Part shown: positions 26,148 through 33,409 of the stretch, one piece after another | Position numbering within the stretch: the stretch's first letter is position 1 | How the letters are laid out: every line of letters begins with the position of its first letter | Assembly: GCA_029010495.1 (NCBI GenBank) | Contig: JAQXKO010000008.1 | Location: forward strand, 1-38,864 | Length of the DNA stretch: 38,864 bases | Direction of reading: 5' to 3' | Source of the DNA: Clostridiales bacterium | GTDB taxonomy: Bacteria > Bacillota > Clostridia > Lachnospirales > Lachnospiraceae | Notes under the pieces: generated by a model | The model's input: only the letters and a program-made list of their open reading frames with translations | Databases searched by the model: none | Told to the model about the DNA's origin: nothing | Translations under genes and position numbers: made by a program

Positions 26148-26214
26148 GCATAATTTACAAAATATGTGATGAATTCATATAAAAACGGCTTAAAAACCAC
26201 AAGTTATGGTATTT

Positions 26215-26253
26215 TCAAAAAATAAAAGCCGTAGAGATATGCTCTGCGGCTTT
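26215..26253 (-). terminator. Intrinsic terminator of the ybaK-capA unit
   Basis: On the minus strand AAAGCCGCAGAG and CTCTACGGCTTT (26242-26253 and 26225-26236) form a 12-bp stem with one mismatch and a 5-nt loop, followed by TATTTTTT. It lies 24 bases after the CapA stop codon. Confidence 0.88.
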
Positions 26254-26276
26254 CAGTTAAAACGATTTGTTATTTC

Positions 26277-28010
26277 TTATAATTCTGAGCAGTAATCTCC
26301 AAATACCTTCTGCGAAAGCTTAACGAGATTATCCCTTGTTACGGTAATGCCGCAGCGGTTCTTAAGACCATGCTTTGCAGCCATCTCTGTTGTATAATCC
26401 TTAAGTAAATATGTAGAATCCACAACAGTGGCACCATTCCAGCCCGGATATACATAATGTGTTACAACAGGCACCGCCTTGACGCTCTCAGGATCAATAT
26501 ACACACCGTTGTTATCCTTTTTGATTGTGAGCTGGGCCATACCTCCAAGGATACGTTCCCATTCATCCTGTGTGGATGTGAAGTTTCCGAGTGAATAATA
26601 AACAAGGCACTTGTTGCCGTTATCCGAGGTTACCCAGTCAACCGGCTGAATAACATGAGGATGTGTTCCGAGGATAAGGTCCGCACCCGCCTCTGTCATA
26701 AGCTTGGCAAAGTTCTTTTCCTGCTCCGTAGGATTGTGAACATATTCAATACCCCAGTGAGGACATACAATAGTGAACTCGGCGATTTCCTCAGCCTTCT
26801 TAATATCCTCGATTACCTGAGGATTTATAGTATTGAAATCAATTTTTCTTGTCTTTTCATCATATGCGCAAAGCATATTAAGATGACCCTCGGCAGATGT
26901 AGAGAAGGTCTCCCAGTTGTGACTGTAGGTATAATTCAGAATGGCAATCTTAATGCCATTAACTTCCATTACCGCAATATTCTTCTGTTCCTCTGCAGTT
27001 TCATAAATTCCGACCATCGTAACATCGGGATGTTTTTCCTTCCAAAACTTAACTGCATTAAGAAGTCCCTTCAGATCCATATCCAATGCGTGGTTGGTAG
27101 CATGAGTAATAACATTAAAGCCGGCTTCTGCAGCCGCATCTCCGATAGCGGTAGGAGTATTAAACTTCGGATACGAGCTTGGTCCCTTGTCGTCTCCTCC
27201 AAAAATCGTTTCCTGGTTGAGAATTGAAATATCTGCCGCCTCAACCAAAGGCTTAACGCCCTTAAACAAAACAGAATAATCATATGTACCGTCAGACTTG
27301 TGACCGGCTCTGAATACACCTGTATGAACAAGGTCATCACCGAAAGCAACAAGAGTTGCCTGGGACGGAACTACCGTAGGAGTCGGAGTTGCCTCAGGAG
27401 TCTTTGTGGGTTCCGTATTGTCCCCTCCGCCCTGATTGCTGTCTCCCGACGGAGAAGTTGTCACTGTCGGAGTTCCGTTTGCCGGCTTCTTCTCATCACC
27501 ATCCAAAGCTTTACATATACTTGAAACTATACCGACTACAAGTAAAAGCGCTATAAGTATGCAGCATACGAAAATAACCGTCTTTTTCTGCTTGCGGCGC
27601 TTTGCCCTAAGCTTCATCATTTCAGTCTTTTTATCGTTTGGCTGCGGTTTTCTTCCCGCAGGTCTGCCATCAGGACGAGGTGAATTACCCGTAGGTCTTC
27701 TGCCTGACACAGGCCGCTCTCCGGTACGTCTTACATTTGCCGTTCCCTCAGGACGTCTTGCTCCGTTTGGTCGTGTACTGTCCGGTCTGTTTGCCGCACG
27801 TCTTGTACCATCTGCCGCCTTACCGGCCGCGCCTTCGCCGGCACGCCTTGCTCCCGTAGGTCTTTTTACCATTGTTCCGTCAGTTCTTCCTGCTCCTGCA
27901 GGTCTGTCAGAAGAGCGTCCTGCTCCCGTCGGTCTGTCAGAAGGACGTCTCGCTCCCGTAGGTACTCCTACAGGACGTCCCGGTCTGTTATTGTTCTTAA
28001 AATTATCCAA
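26277..28010 (-). CDS. CapA/PgsA-like metallophosphoesterase-fold protein with basic N-terminal tail
   Basis: This 577-aa protein has three parts. Residues 1-135 are a basic, Gly/Arg/Pro-rich tail with repeats like RPTGARRPSDRPTGAGR. A membrane helix follows (VIFVCCILIALLLVVGIVSS, about 145-165), then a Thr/Pro-rich linker, then a CapA domain (PGA_cap) from about 215: FGDDLVHTGVF, LNQETIF, ITHATNHALDMD, VCPHWGIEYVHNP and LGTHPHVIQPVDW, the metal-site motifs of that fold. CapA/PgsA takes part in poly-gamma-glutamate synthesis, but no pgsB/pgsC is here and many relatives have other, unknown roles. The start is TTG at 28010, with GGAGG six bases before; the next in-frame ATG lies far inside. It follows ybaK by 22 bases. 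Confidence 0.85.
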   Translation of the reverse strand: MDNFKNNNRPGRPVGVPTGARRPSDRPTGAGRSSDRPAGAGRTDGTMVKRPTGARRAGEGAAGKAADGTRRAANRPDSTRPNGARRPEGTANVRRTGERPVSGRRPTGNSPRPDGRPAGRKPQPNDKKTEMMKLRAKRRKQKKTVIFVCCILIALLLVVGIVSSICKALDGDEKKPANGTPTVTTSPSGDSNQGGGDNTEPTKTPEATPTPTVVPSQATLVAFGDDLVHTGVFRAGHKSDGTYDYSVLFKGVKPLVEAADISILNQETIFGGDDKGPSSYPKFNTPTAIGDAAAEAGFNVITHATNHALDMDLKGLLNAVKFWKEKHPDVTMVGIYETAEEQKNIAVMEVNGIKIAILNYTYSHNWETFSTSAEGHLNMLCAYDEKTRKIDFNTINPQVIEDIKKAEEIAEFTIVCPHWGIEYVHNPTEQEKNFAKLMTEAGADLILGTHPHVIQPVDWVTSDNGNKCLVYYSLGNFTSTQDEWERILGGMAQLTIKKDNNGVYIDPESVKAVPVVTHYVYPGWNGATVVDSTYLLKDYTTEMAAKHGLKNRCGITVTRDNLVKLSQKVFGDYCSEL

Positions 28011-28032
28011 GATTTACCTCCGTTTTCCATTG

Positions 28033-28524
28033 TTAAATGTTCTCGTCTATTTTCTCATCCTTTATGATATCAGCAGTCTGATATCTGATAACCTTTGAAA
28101 GCGATTCCACAGGCACTTCAACCTGATAACCGATTTTCCCCGCAGAGAAAATAACCATATCAAAATCATTAAGCGTCTTATGAAATGTAGTTGTGAAAAA
28201 TTTTTTCATGCCAATAGGTGAACAGCCTCCATGGACATAGCCCGTAAGCGGGAGTAAATCCTTCTGCTTAAGCATCTCAACTGACTTTTCCCCAACCGCC
28301 TTTGCGGCTTTCTTAAGGTCAAGAGAGCAGGCAACGGGTATGACAAACACATAATATTTGTTGCTTTTTGACTCAGTCACCAGAGTTTTAAAAACCCTTG
28401 CCGGATTCTGTCCGAGATTAAGTGCCACCTCAATACCGACCGTTGTACAGCAATCGGTATAGTCATAAGCATTATATTTGATTTTTTTGGAGTCAAGGAC
28501 TCTCATAACGTTTGTCTTTTCCAT
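28033..28524 (-). CDS. ybaK: YbaK/EbsC-type aminoacyl-tRNA deacylase
   Basis: YbaK family proteins hydrolyse mischarged Cys-tRNA-Pro and similar species in the cytoplasm. The 163-aa size fits. Visible marks are RVFKTLVTES (the catalytic-site lysine, about residues 43-52), YYVFVIPVACSLDLKKAAKAVG and TGYVHGGCSPIGMKK (about 94-108), the glycine-rich signature of the family. It starts with ATG after GGTGGAA. It is the first gene of a pair with the CapA-like gene, which looks like chance pairing. Its promoter carries a palindrome in the spacer. Confidence 0.93.
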   Translation of the reverse strand: MEKTNVMRVLDSKKIKYNAYDYTDCCTTVGIEVALNLGQNPARVFKTLVTESKSNKYYVFVIPVACSLDLKKAAKAVGEKSVEMLKQKDLLPLTGYVHGGCSPIGMKKFFTTTFHKTLNDFDMVIFSAGKIGYQVEVPVESLSKVIRYQTADIIKDEKIDENI

Positions 28525-28554
28525 ATAGTTCCACCCATTATATCATCTGACTAT

Positions 28555-28583
28555 ACTATAACTCATTTTATGAGTCTTTGCAA
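28555..28583 (-). promoter_or_regulatory. ybaK promoter with palindromic spacer
   Basis: On the minus strand TTGCAA (28578-28583), a 17-bp spacer and TATAGT (28555-28560). Within the spacer, a perfect inverted repeat with arms ACTCAT and ATGAGT about three bases (28561-28575) fills the space between -35 and -10, a likely operator position. Confidence 0.65.
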
Positions 28584-28624
28584 CACCTAATAAAAAACCG
28601 CAATAATTTAATAACATTATTATG

Positions 28625-28663
28625 AAAAAAGGCAGCAACAGACTTTTTATCTGCTGATGCCTT
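28625..28663 (-). terminator. Intrinsic terminator of the PTS IIC gene
   Basis: On the minus strand a 14-nt arm (28650-28663) pairs with 28629-28642 with one mismatch and one G-U, a 7-nt loop, and a TTTTTT tract (28625-28630). It lies 35 bases after the stop codon. Confidence 0.85.
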
Positions 28664-28697
28664 AAATATCCCGATTCAGAAGTTATTAATCCAAAAA

Positions 28698-29792
28698 CTA
28701 TTCGAGCTTCATATCGCCTTCCTTAACCCAGCCAATCTTTTTAAGAACCGCATTTACAGCAAGAGCTATAATTGCAGGAAGTATGAAGGAAACAAGAACA
28801 AGACCGACATAATCCATGGAAGTGATGGACGACTTCAAGCCGTTTGCCACATCGTTGACCCAGCCTGTATATACGCCTATCTGACCGACCAGACCGCACG
28901 TACCCATACCTGATGAAACTGCCGGTCCGTTCATTTTAAGCTTAAATATACATGTTGCGACAGGTCCCGTAACAGCCGAGGCCATTATAGGCGCTATCCA
29001 GATGCGGGGATTCTTTATGATGTTGCCCATCTGAAGCATTGATGTACCAATACCCTGTGAAACAAGTCCGCCCCATCTGTTCTCTTTAAATGAAATAACG
29101 GCAAAGCCGATCATCTGTGCCGAGCAGCCTGCAAGAGCAGCACCTCCGGCAAGTCCCGTAAGTCCAAGGGCCGCACAGATGGCTGCCGATGAAATAGGAA
29201 GGGTCAGGGCAATACCTACAAGCACGGATACGACAACACCCATTAAAAACGGCTGCAAATCGGTAGCCCACATGATAATCTCACCAAACTTCAAAGCCGC
29301 CTTACCAAGAGCCGGCGCCCACCATGCCGATAATGCCACACCGGCCCCGATGGTAACAAGCGGTGTCACAAGAATATCCACCTTTGTTTCCTTTGAAACA
29401 GCCTTTCCGAGCTCAGAGGCAATAACAGCTACAAATAATACTGCAAGAGGTCCGCCTGCGCCGCCAAGTGCATTAGAGGCAAAGCCCACAGTAATAAGCG
29501 AAAACAAAACAAGCGGCGGTGTTTTTAAAGCATAACCGATAGCCACAGCCATTGCAGGACCGCTCATAGCCGAAGCAAGTCCGCCTACGGTATAATTGAT
29601 ACCGTTAACTGTTGCCACCGACTTAGTCAGACACTCAATATCAAACTGGGTTCCGATTGTATTAATTATCGTACCGATCAAAAGAGAGCAGAAAAGACCC
29701 TGTGCCATGGCGCCAAGTGCGTCAACACCATATCTTTTTGCCGAAAATACAATATCCTTTCTTTTCAAAAAAGCTTTTATACCGTCTTTCAT
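28698..29792 (-). CDS. Orphan PTS EIIC_2-type membrane protein
   Basis: The 364-aa protein is rich in hydrophobic helices and Gly/Ala: GLFCSLLIGTIINTIGTQF, GGLASAMSGPAMAVAIGYAL, GFASNALGGAGGPLAVLF, SAAICAALGLTGLAGGAALAG and MGTCGLVGQIGVYTG. This pattern fits the PTS_EIIC_2 family (predicted sugar permease domain of the phosphotransferase system). No EIIA, EIIB or sugar-processing gene is near, so it may use general PTS parts or act without them. The start at 29792 was chosen since GGAGG lies 8 bases before; a Met two codons upstream is too close to it. It is monocistronic, with its own promoter and terminator. Confidence 0.83.
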   Translation of the reverse strand: MKDGIKAFLKRKDIVFSAKRYGVDALGAMAQGLFCSLLIGTIINTIGTQFDIECLTKSVATVNGINYTVGGLASAMSGPAMAVAIGYALKTPPLVLFSLITVGFASNALGGAGGPLAVLFVAVIASELGKAVSKETKVDILVTPLVTIGAGVALSAWWAPALGKAALKFGEIIMWATDLQPFLMGVVVSVLVGIALTLPISSAAICAALGLTGLAGGAALAGCSAQMIGFAVISFKENRWGGLVSQGIGTSMLQMGNIIKNPRIWIAPIMASAVTGPVATCIFKLKMNGPAVSSGMGTCGLVGQIGVYTGWVNDVANGLKSSITSMDYVGLVLVSFILPAIIALAVNAVLKKIGWVKEGDMKLE

Positions 29793-29826
29793 TAACATAA
29801 CCTCCGTCAGTAGCTTTTGTTGGGCT

Positions 29827-29855
29827 ATTTTACAACACTTATCATCATTTGTCAA
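29827..29855 (-). promoter_or_regulatory. Promoter of the PTS IIC gene
   Basis: On the minus strand TTGACA (29850-29855), a 17-bp spacer and TAAAAT (29827-29832), about 30 bases before the start codon. It is separated from the repeat unit upstream by an intrinsic terminator. Confidence 0.8.
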
Positions 29856-29886
29856 TGTTAGTGACAAGACACAATATATAATAAGC

Positions 29887-29919
29887 AAAAAAGGCGTCAT
29901 CCTATGGATAACACCTTTT
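29887..29919 (-). terminator. Intrinsic terminator ending the repeat transcript
   Basis: Arms 29906-29919 and 29889-29902 form a 14-bp stem with a 3-nt loop, followed on the minus strand by TTTTTT. The two mismatches seen in DNA become G-U pairs only in minus-strand RNA, so the orientation is clear. No gene lies between it and the EPS terminator at 30694-30719, so it serves the repeat array. Confidence 0.85.
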
Positions 29920-29940
29920 AGAATTTATTATGTAATTTTA

Positions 29941-30530
29941 AGTTTCTGGTGGTTTGTACCGCCTTTCATAAAATATAATTAAAACCGATTAAAAATTTAA
30001 GTTTCTGGTGGTCTGTACCGCCTTTCGTAATATTTATTTAAGATTAAAATTTAAGTCTTCTTTGGACCGTACCTGCCTTTCATAAAGTCATATCTATTGA
30101 AGAAAATTCAAGTTTTTGTTGGTCTGTACCGCCTTTCATAAATTTAATCTATATAAAATAAAACTTATGTTTTCATTGGACTATACCGCCTTTAAAAATT
30201 ATAGTTTTAAGAAATGATTTAAATTTTCATTGGACCATACCGCCTGTAATTTATAGTTTTGAGTCTGAAATTTAAGTTCCCATCGGACCTTACCTCTTTC
30301 TCATATAATATATATCATAAATCTCATTTTATCTTCTTATCTGAATGTCCATCGGAATGTACCTCGATCATTGTTATGGATTGATCTTCACTTGTTAAGC
30401 CATTGGACTGTACCTCGATTTCTTAATTATAGTTTTTAAATGTTAAACTACTTAAGCCATTGGTCTGTACCTCTGTTTCATTATCATAAGTCTTGGTTAA
30501 AATTAACTATGCCATTGGACTGTACCCCTT
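29941..30530 (-). repeat. Eleven degenerate tandem units of about 55 bp
   Basis: The plus-strand core YGGNNNRTACC starts at 29950, 30009, 30063, 30120, 30177, 30231, 30284 (T for R), 30353, 30404, 30461 and 30516. Steps are 59, 54, 57, 57, 54, 53, 69, 51, 57 and 55 bp. Left units share TTTCTGGTGG, right units share GCCATTGG, with gradual drift between, as in an old tandem duplication. The between-core stretches are A/T-rich and related to each other (TTATAGTTTT, TTTAAG), unlike CRISPR spacers. No cas gene is near. Confidence 0.92.
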
Positions 30531-30570
30531 TTCTAAAGAGTTTTATGTGCTCTTTGTTTTTGTTGACTCT

Positions 30571-30599
30571 AATATAACACATCAATTCATATATGTCAA
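30571..30599 (-). promoter_or_regulatory. Near-consensus promoter of the repeat RNA
   Basis: On the minus strand TTGACA (30594-30599), exactly 17 bp, TATATT (30571-30576). The only minus-strand sequence downstream before a terminator is the repeat array. It is among the best promoter matches in the window, which argues that the array is actively transcribed. Confidence 0.82.
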
Positions 30600-30693
30600 C
30601 ACTTATTTTCAAATTATTTTAAGTTTTTTTGTGAATTGTTTGTCGTATCATGTCGACATTATCTGAATTGTCTGACTATTTGTAATAAAACAA

Positions 30694-30719
30694 TAGCCTC
30701 CGGACCGCTCCGAAGGCTA
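30694..30719 (-). terminator. Terminator of the exopolysaccharide operon
   Basis: Arms 30709-30719 and 30694-30704 form an 11-bp stem (one G-U on the minus strand) with a 4-nt loop, followed by TTGTTTTATT. It lies 10 bases after the stop of the Wzz-like gene and separates that operon from the repeat unit. Confidence 0.8.
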
Positions 30720-30728
30720 AAAAAGTCT

Positions 30729-31814
30729 TTATATAAGCACCACTCCGACAATCTCGCACGATGCAAGTCTTAACAGTGAAATGAGCTCCTCAATCTGCTT
30801 AACCGGAATACTTCCGCGCTTTTCAACAAGTATAACCTTTTTGTTTTTTAACATGTCGGCATCAACCGCATTTTCCGCAGGGTTTTCGATTTTTACAAGC
30901 TTATACTCCTTTGATGCGGCAGCCTTTTTGATATTGTCAGCCGCTGACTCAAGCTCATTGCCGCCTACAGTACCGGTAATTATAAGCTCTTCACCGTCTC
31001 CTGCAAGGAGCGACAGCCTGCCTGCCACTATTTCATATTCCTCCTCAAGGGTTGCCTTAGGATTGCGATACCCTTCCAACTTATCAATTACTCTGTTATA
31101 AAATCCGCGCTTCTTGCCGCAATAAGGATAAACCATACGAATAACAGAAACATTGTAGCCATATTTAAATCTGTCGACATCCTTAAGCTTACCGTCAGTA
31201 AAATATCTGATGCAGATTAAAACAATTGCAAGAAAGGCACCCACAATAATACCGACGATACCGTATTTTACGGCTTTCTTCACAGGAGATGAAGACATGC
31301 TTTCCGGTTTGCCTTTTTTATCGAGGTATTCTTCATAGCTCATGCCTCTTAAATCCTCAAACTGTCCCTTAACACGTTCAATCATGCTGTTATAATTGTT
31401 TATCTCGACCTCAACGTTTTTCTTCTGAAGATCCAAGCCCGATAAATCCATATTTAAAGAATCAATTTTTGTACATACGGCAATTACAGCCTCCTGGATT
31501 TCAGGCTCCTGTCTGCCGCTCAGCTCTTCGAGTTTTTTCGTATAATCATCAACAGAATCATTAATACGGCTGATTTTTTCATCAATATTCTTTATCTGGT
31601 TTTCACGTTTTGTAATCTCGGCCGCATAGGACTCTATCTTGCCCTCTGTCTCATAATCCGCAACAACTGTTTCGTTACCGACCCTGCCCTTACCGTACAA
31701 AGCAAGCAGGCCTCCGAAGGCAATCATAAACAATATAATAACAAACCATTTACGCATAATGTAAGCAACAAACTGTTTGATGTCAATTACAAGATCCGTT
31801 GAATAATCCTCCAT
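30729..31814 (-). CDS. Wzz/CpsC-like polysaccharide chain-length protein
   Basis: The 361-aa protein has a cytoplasmic N-terminus (VIDIKQFVAYIMRKWFVI), a first membrane helix (about 21-42), an extracellular coiled coil (about 60-165) and a second helix (VGIIVGAFLAIVLICIRYF, about 190-208). This is the two-helix frame of Wzz/YveK-type polymerisation regulators. The last 150 residues form a cytoplasmic domain that resembles a degenerate BY-kinase (ELIITGTVGGNELESAADNI, ...KVILVEKRGSIPVKQIEELI) but lacks a Walker A motif, so it is probably not a kinase. It is the last gene of the EPS operon, starting two bases after the preceding stop. Confidence 0.78.
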   Translation of the reverse strand: MEDYSTDLVIDIKQFVAYIMRKWFVIILFMIAFGGLLALYGKGRVGNETVVADYETEGKIESYAAEITKRENQIKNIDEKISRINDSVDDYTKKLEELSGRQEPEIQEAVIAVCTKIDSLNMDLSGLDLQKKNVEVEINNYNSMIERVKGQFEDLRGMSYEEYLDKKGKPESMSSSPVKKAVKYGIVGIIVGAFLAIVLICIRYFTDGKLKDVDRFKYGYNVSVIRMVYPYCGKKRGFYNRVIDKLEGYRNPKATLEEEYEIVAGRLSLLAGDGEELIITGTVGGNELESAADNIKKAAASKEYKLVKIENPAENAVDADMLKNKKVILVEKRGSIPVKQIEELISLLRLASCEIVGVVLI

Positions 31815-31816
31815 AC

Positions 31817-33271
31817 CTACATTGATCCTTCCCTTTTGAATACAACCGCAATGGTCTTAAATAAAATAATAAAATCAAGCCTCAGACTCCATTCACTGAT
31901 ATATTTCCTGTCAAGTCTTACAACTTCCTCGAAATCAGTAATATTGGAGCGGCCGCTGACCTGCCACATACCTGTAATACCCGGCTTTGCAGCAAGACGG
32001 GCATGATGATGAGGAGAATAAAGCTGAACCTCCTGTTCGGTCGGCGGTCTGGTGCCGACAAGCGACATATCTCCCTTCAGAACATTAAAGAACTGAGGAA
32101 ACTCATCAATACTCATACGTCGACACATATCCATAAAGCCGGACTTCTGAGTGCCGTCAGGAAGTACCTTGTTGCCGATAATTCGCGGATCAAAGTCAAT
32201 CTTAAACATAAGACCGTCCTTAATACGGTTCTGCTCCATAAGCTCCTTTTTGCGCTCCTCGGCATCGAGATACATTGTTCTGAATTTGTAAATCTTAAAT
32301 TTTTTGCCGTTTTTACCTACACGGACCTGTGAGAAAAATACGGGACCCGGCGACTGAATCATAATTACAGGTGCAATAATCAGGAACAACACACCGGTAA
32401 TCGCGCACCCCACAATACCGCCGATTATATCTATGATTCGCTTAATAACAAGCTTTCCCGTTGATGCGTAGTTTATACTTGTTGTAAGTACAGTATATTT
32501 TCCGACTGTTTCAACAAACTGCTTTCTGCCGTATCTGTCGCGTTCCCTTGCAATGCAGGTATGAAGCACGATACCCATTCCGCATATTTTTTCAACAAGA
32601 CGTTTTGGAATCAGGGAATCATCCTTGACATTGATAAGCACCTCATCAATCCATTCGCTTGAAAGGTAGTCGATAAGCTCCATCTTATTGGCAACCACAT
32701 CGATATAATTATCATATCTCTTTCCCTTTAAATCCTTGTCCATGATTACCATGCCGGCAATTCTGAAGCCCTGGTAATTAGCCTCAAGAATATTGGACAG
32801 ACAGTTTTCTATCATTGATTCCTGGGTAATAATAAGCAGCGAGCGCTTACCGCGTGTACTGCGTCTGTTTGTAAAAAAGGACTTCCATGCCAGTCTGACA
32901 ATATAAGAAATCACAAAATATAAAATACATGTGAGGAAGGTAACGGCTCTTGAATAATCCTCTCCCTCCTTTACCGCAAACAGATATAAGGTGGAAATAA
33001 CAAGAACCATGACAGACTGCTTTAAGGTTGCAACCAGCTCCTGCCAGGCATCTCTTTTCAGAACATCCTTAAATGTTTCAATAAAAATAATTGACGAAAG
33101 ACTGATAAATAAAATAACTATCGCAAAATTTCTGTATAGCACAACCTTATAGGGATTTAATGTGCCGAATCTAAACACATAAGAAAGGATAAAGGCAGCC
33201 TGCAGACATATAATGTCAAGAAGTATAAAATCAAAATGCTTTAACCATCCCTGTGAACTTTTTCTGTACAT
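31817..33271 (-). CDS. Polyprenyl glycosylphosphotransferase (WbaP/EpsL type)
   Basis: This enzyme transfers a sugar-1-phosphate from UDP-sugar to undecaprenyl phosphate, the first committed step of exopolysaccharide assembly. The 484-aa form has four N-terminal membrane helices, a CoA-binding-like middle part, then the catalytic Bac_transf domain: a helix at KRIIDIIGGIVGCAITGVLF (about 275-295), SPGPVFFSQVRVGKNGKKF, IYKFRTMYLDAE, RRMSIDEFPQFFNVLKGDMS (Asp-Glu catalytic pair) and VGTRPP. The C-terminus has PGITGMWQVSGRSNITDF. The start at 33271 follows GAGGTG at 6-base spacing; the longer upstream reading lacks such a site. It lies between the LCP genes and the Wzz-like gene. Confidence 0.93.
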   Translation of the reverse strand: MYRKSSQGWLKHFDFILLDIICLQAAFILSYVFRFGTLNPYKVVLYRNFAIVILFISLSSIIFIETFKDVLKRDAWQELVATLKQSVMVLVISTLYLFAVKEGEDYSRAVTFLTCILYFVISYIVRLAWKSFFTNRRSTRGKRSLLIITQESMIENCLSNILEANYQGFRIAGMVIMDKDLKGKRYDNYIDVVANKMELIDYLSSEWIDEVLINVKDDSLIPKRLVEKICGMGIVLHTCIARERDRYGRKQFVETVGKYTVLTTSINYASTGKLVIKRIIDIIGGIVGCAITGVLFLIIAPVIMIQSPGPVFFSQVRVGKNGKKFKIYKFRTMYLDAEERKKELMEQNRIKDGLMFKIDFDPRIIGNKVLPDGTQKSGFMDMCRRMSIDEFPQFFNVLKGDMSLVGTRPPTEQEVQLYSPHHHARLAAKPGITGMWQVSGRSNITDFEEVVRLDRKYISEWSLRLDFIILFKTIAVVFKREGSM

Positions 33272-33338
33272 AAAAAGCACCTCAACAAAGACCGGGCAAT
33301 GCCGCAGCCCGTTTTTCAAAACTCAAAATACAGCAGCC

Positions 33339-33365
33339 AATGCATGACTGTAAAGCTCATGCATT
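33339..33365. other. Perfect 9-bp intercistronic hairpin in the EPS operon
   Basis: AATGCATGA (33339-33347) and TCATGCATT (33357-33365) form a 9-bp stem with a 9-nt loop in the 138-base gap between the second LCP gene and the glycosylphosphotransferase. No T tract follows, so a processing or stabilising element is more likely than a terminator. Confidence 0.5.
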
Positions 33366-33409
33366 ACTGACGTATATTTTCACAATTTTACCATTTTTTA
33401 TCAGTTTTG

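Larger units (their letters stand above)
29887..30564 (-). ncRNA. Putative ~680-nt repeat RNA made of 11 tandem units
   Basis: Predicted transcript from about 30564 (7 bases after the -10) to the terminator at 29887. It opens with a small hairpin (AAAGAG/CTCTTT, 30535-30555), runs through eleven degenerate 51-69 nt units, and ends in the terminator stem. As RNA each unit reads roughly AAAGGCGGTACAGTCCAATG, then an A/U-rich tail of about 35 nt. The AAAGGCGGU or GAGGU part resembles a Shine-Dalgarno site and is often followed by AUG and an early stop. No long ORF exists on either strand. I recognise no known RNA family. It could titrate a protein or sRNA (as CsrB does for CsrA, by analogy only) or encode tiny peptides. 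Confidence 0.6.

Noticed and set aside
27436-28098. Plus-strand ORF opposite the CapA-like gene
   Set aside because: It arises from the antisense of the repetitive Gly/Arg/Pro tail; the CapA frame has a proper ribosome-binding site and family motifs.
29941-30530. CRISPR array
   Set aside because: Units are spaced like CRISPR, but the repeats are degenerate, the intervening stretches resemble each other, steps vary from 51 to 69 bp and no cas gene is present.
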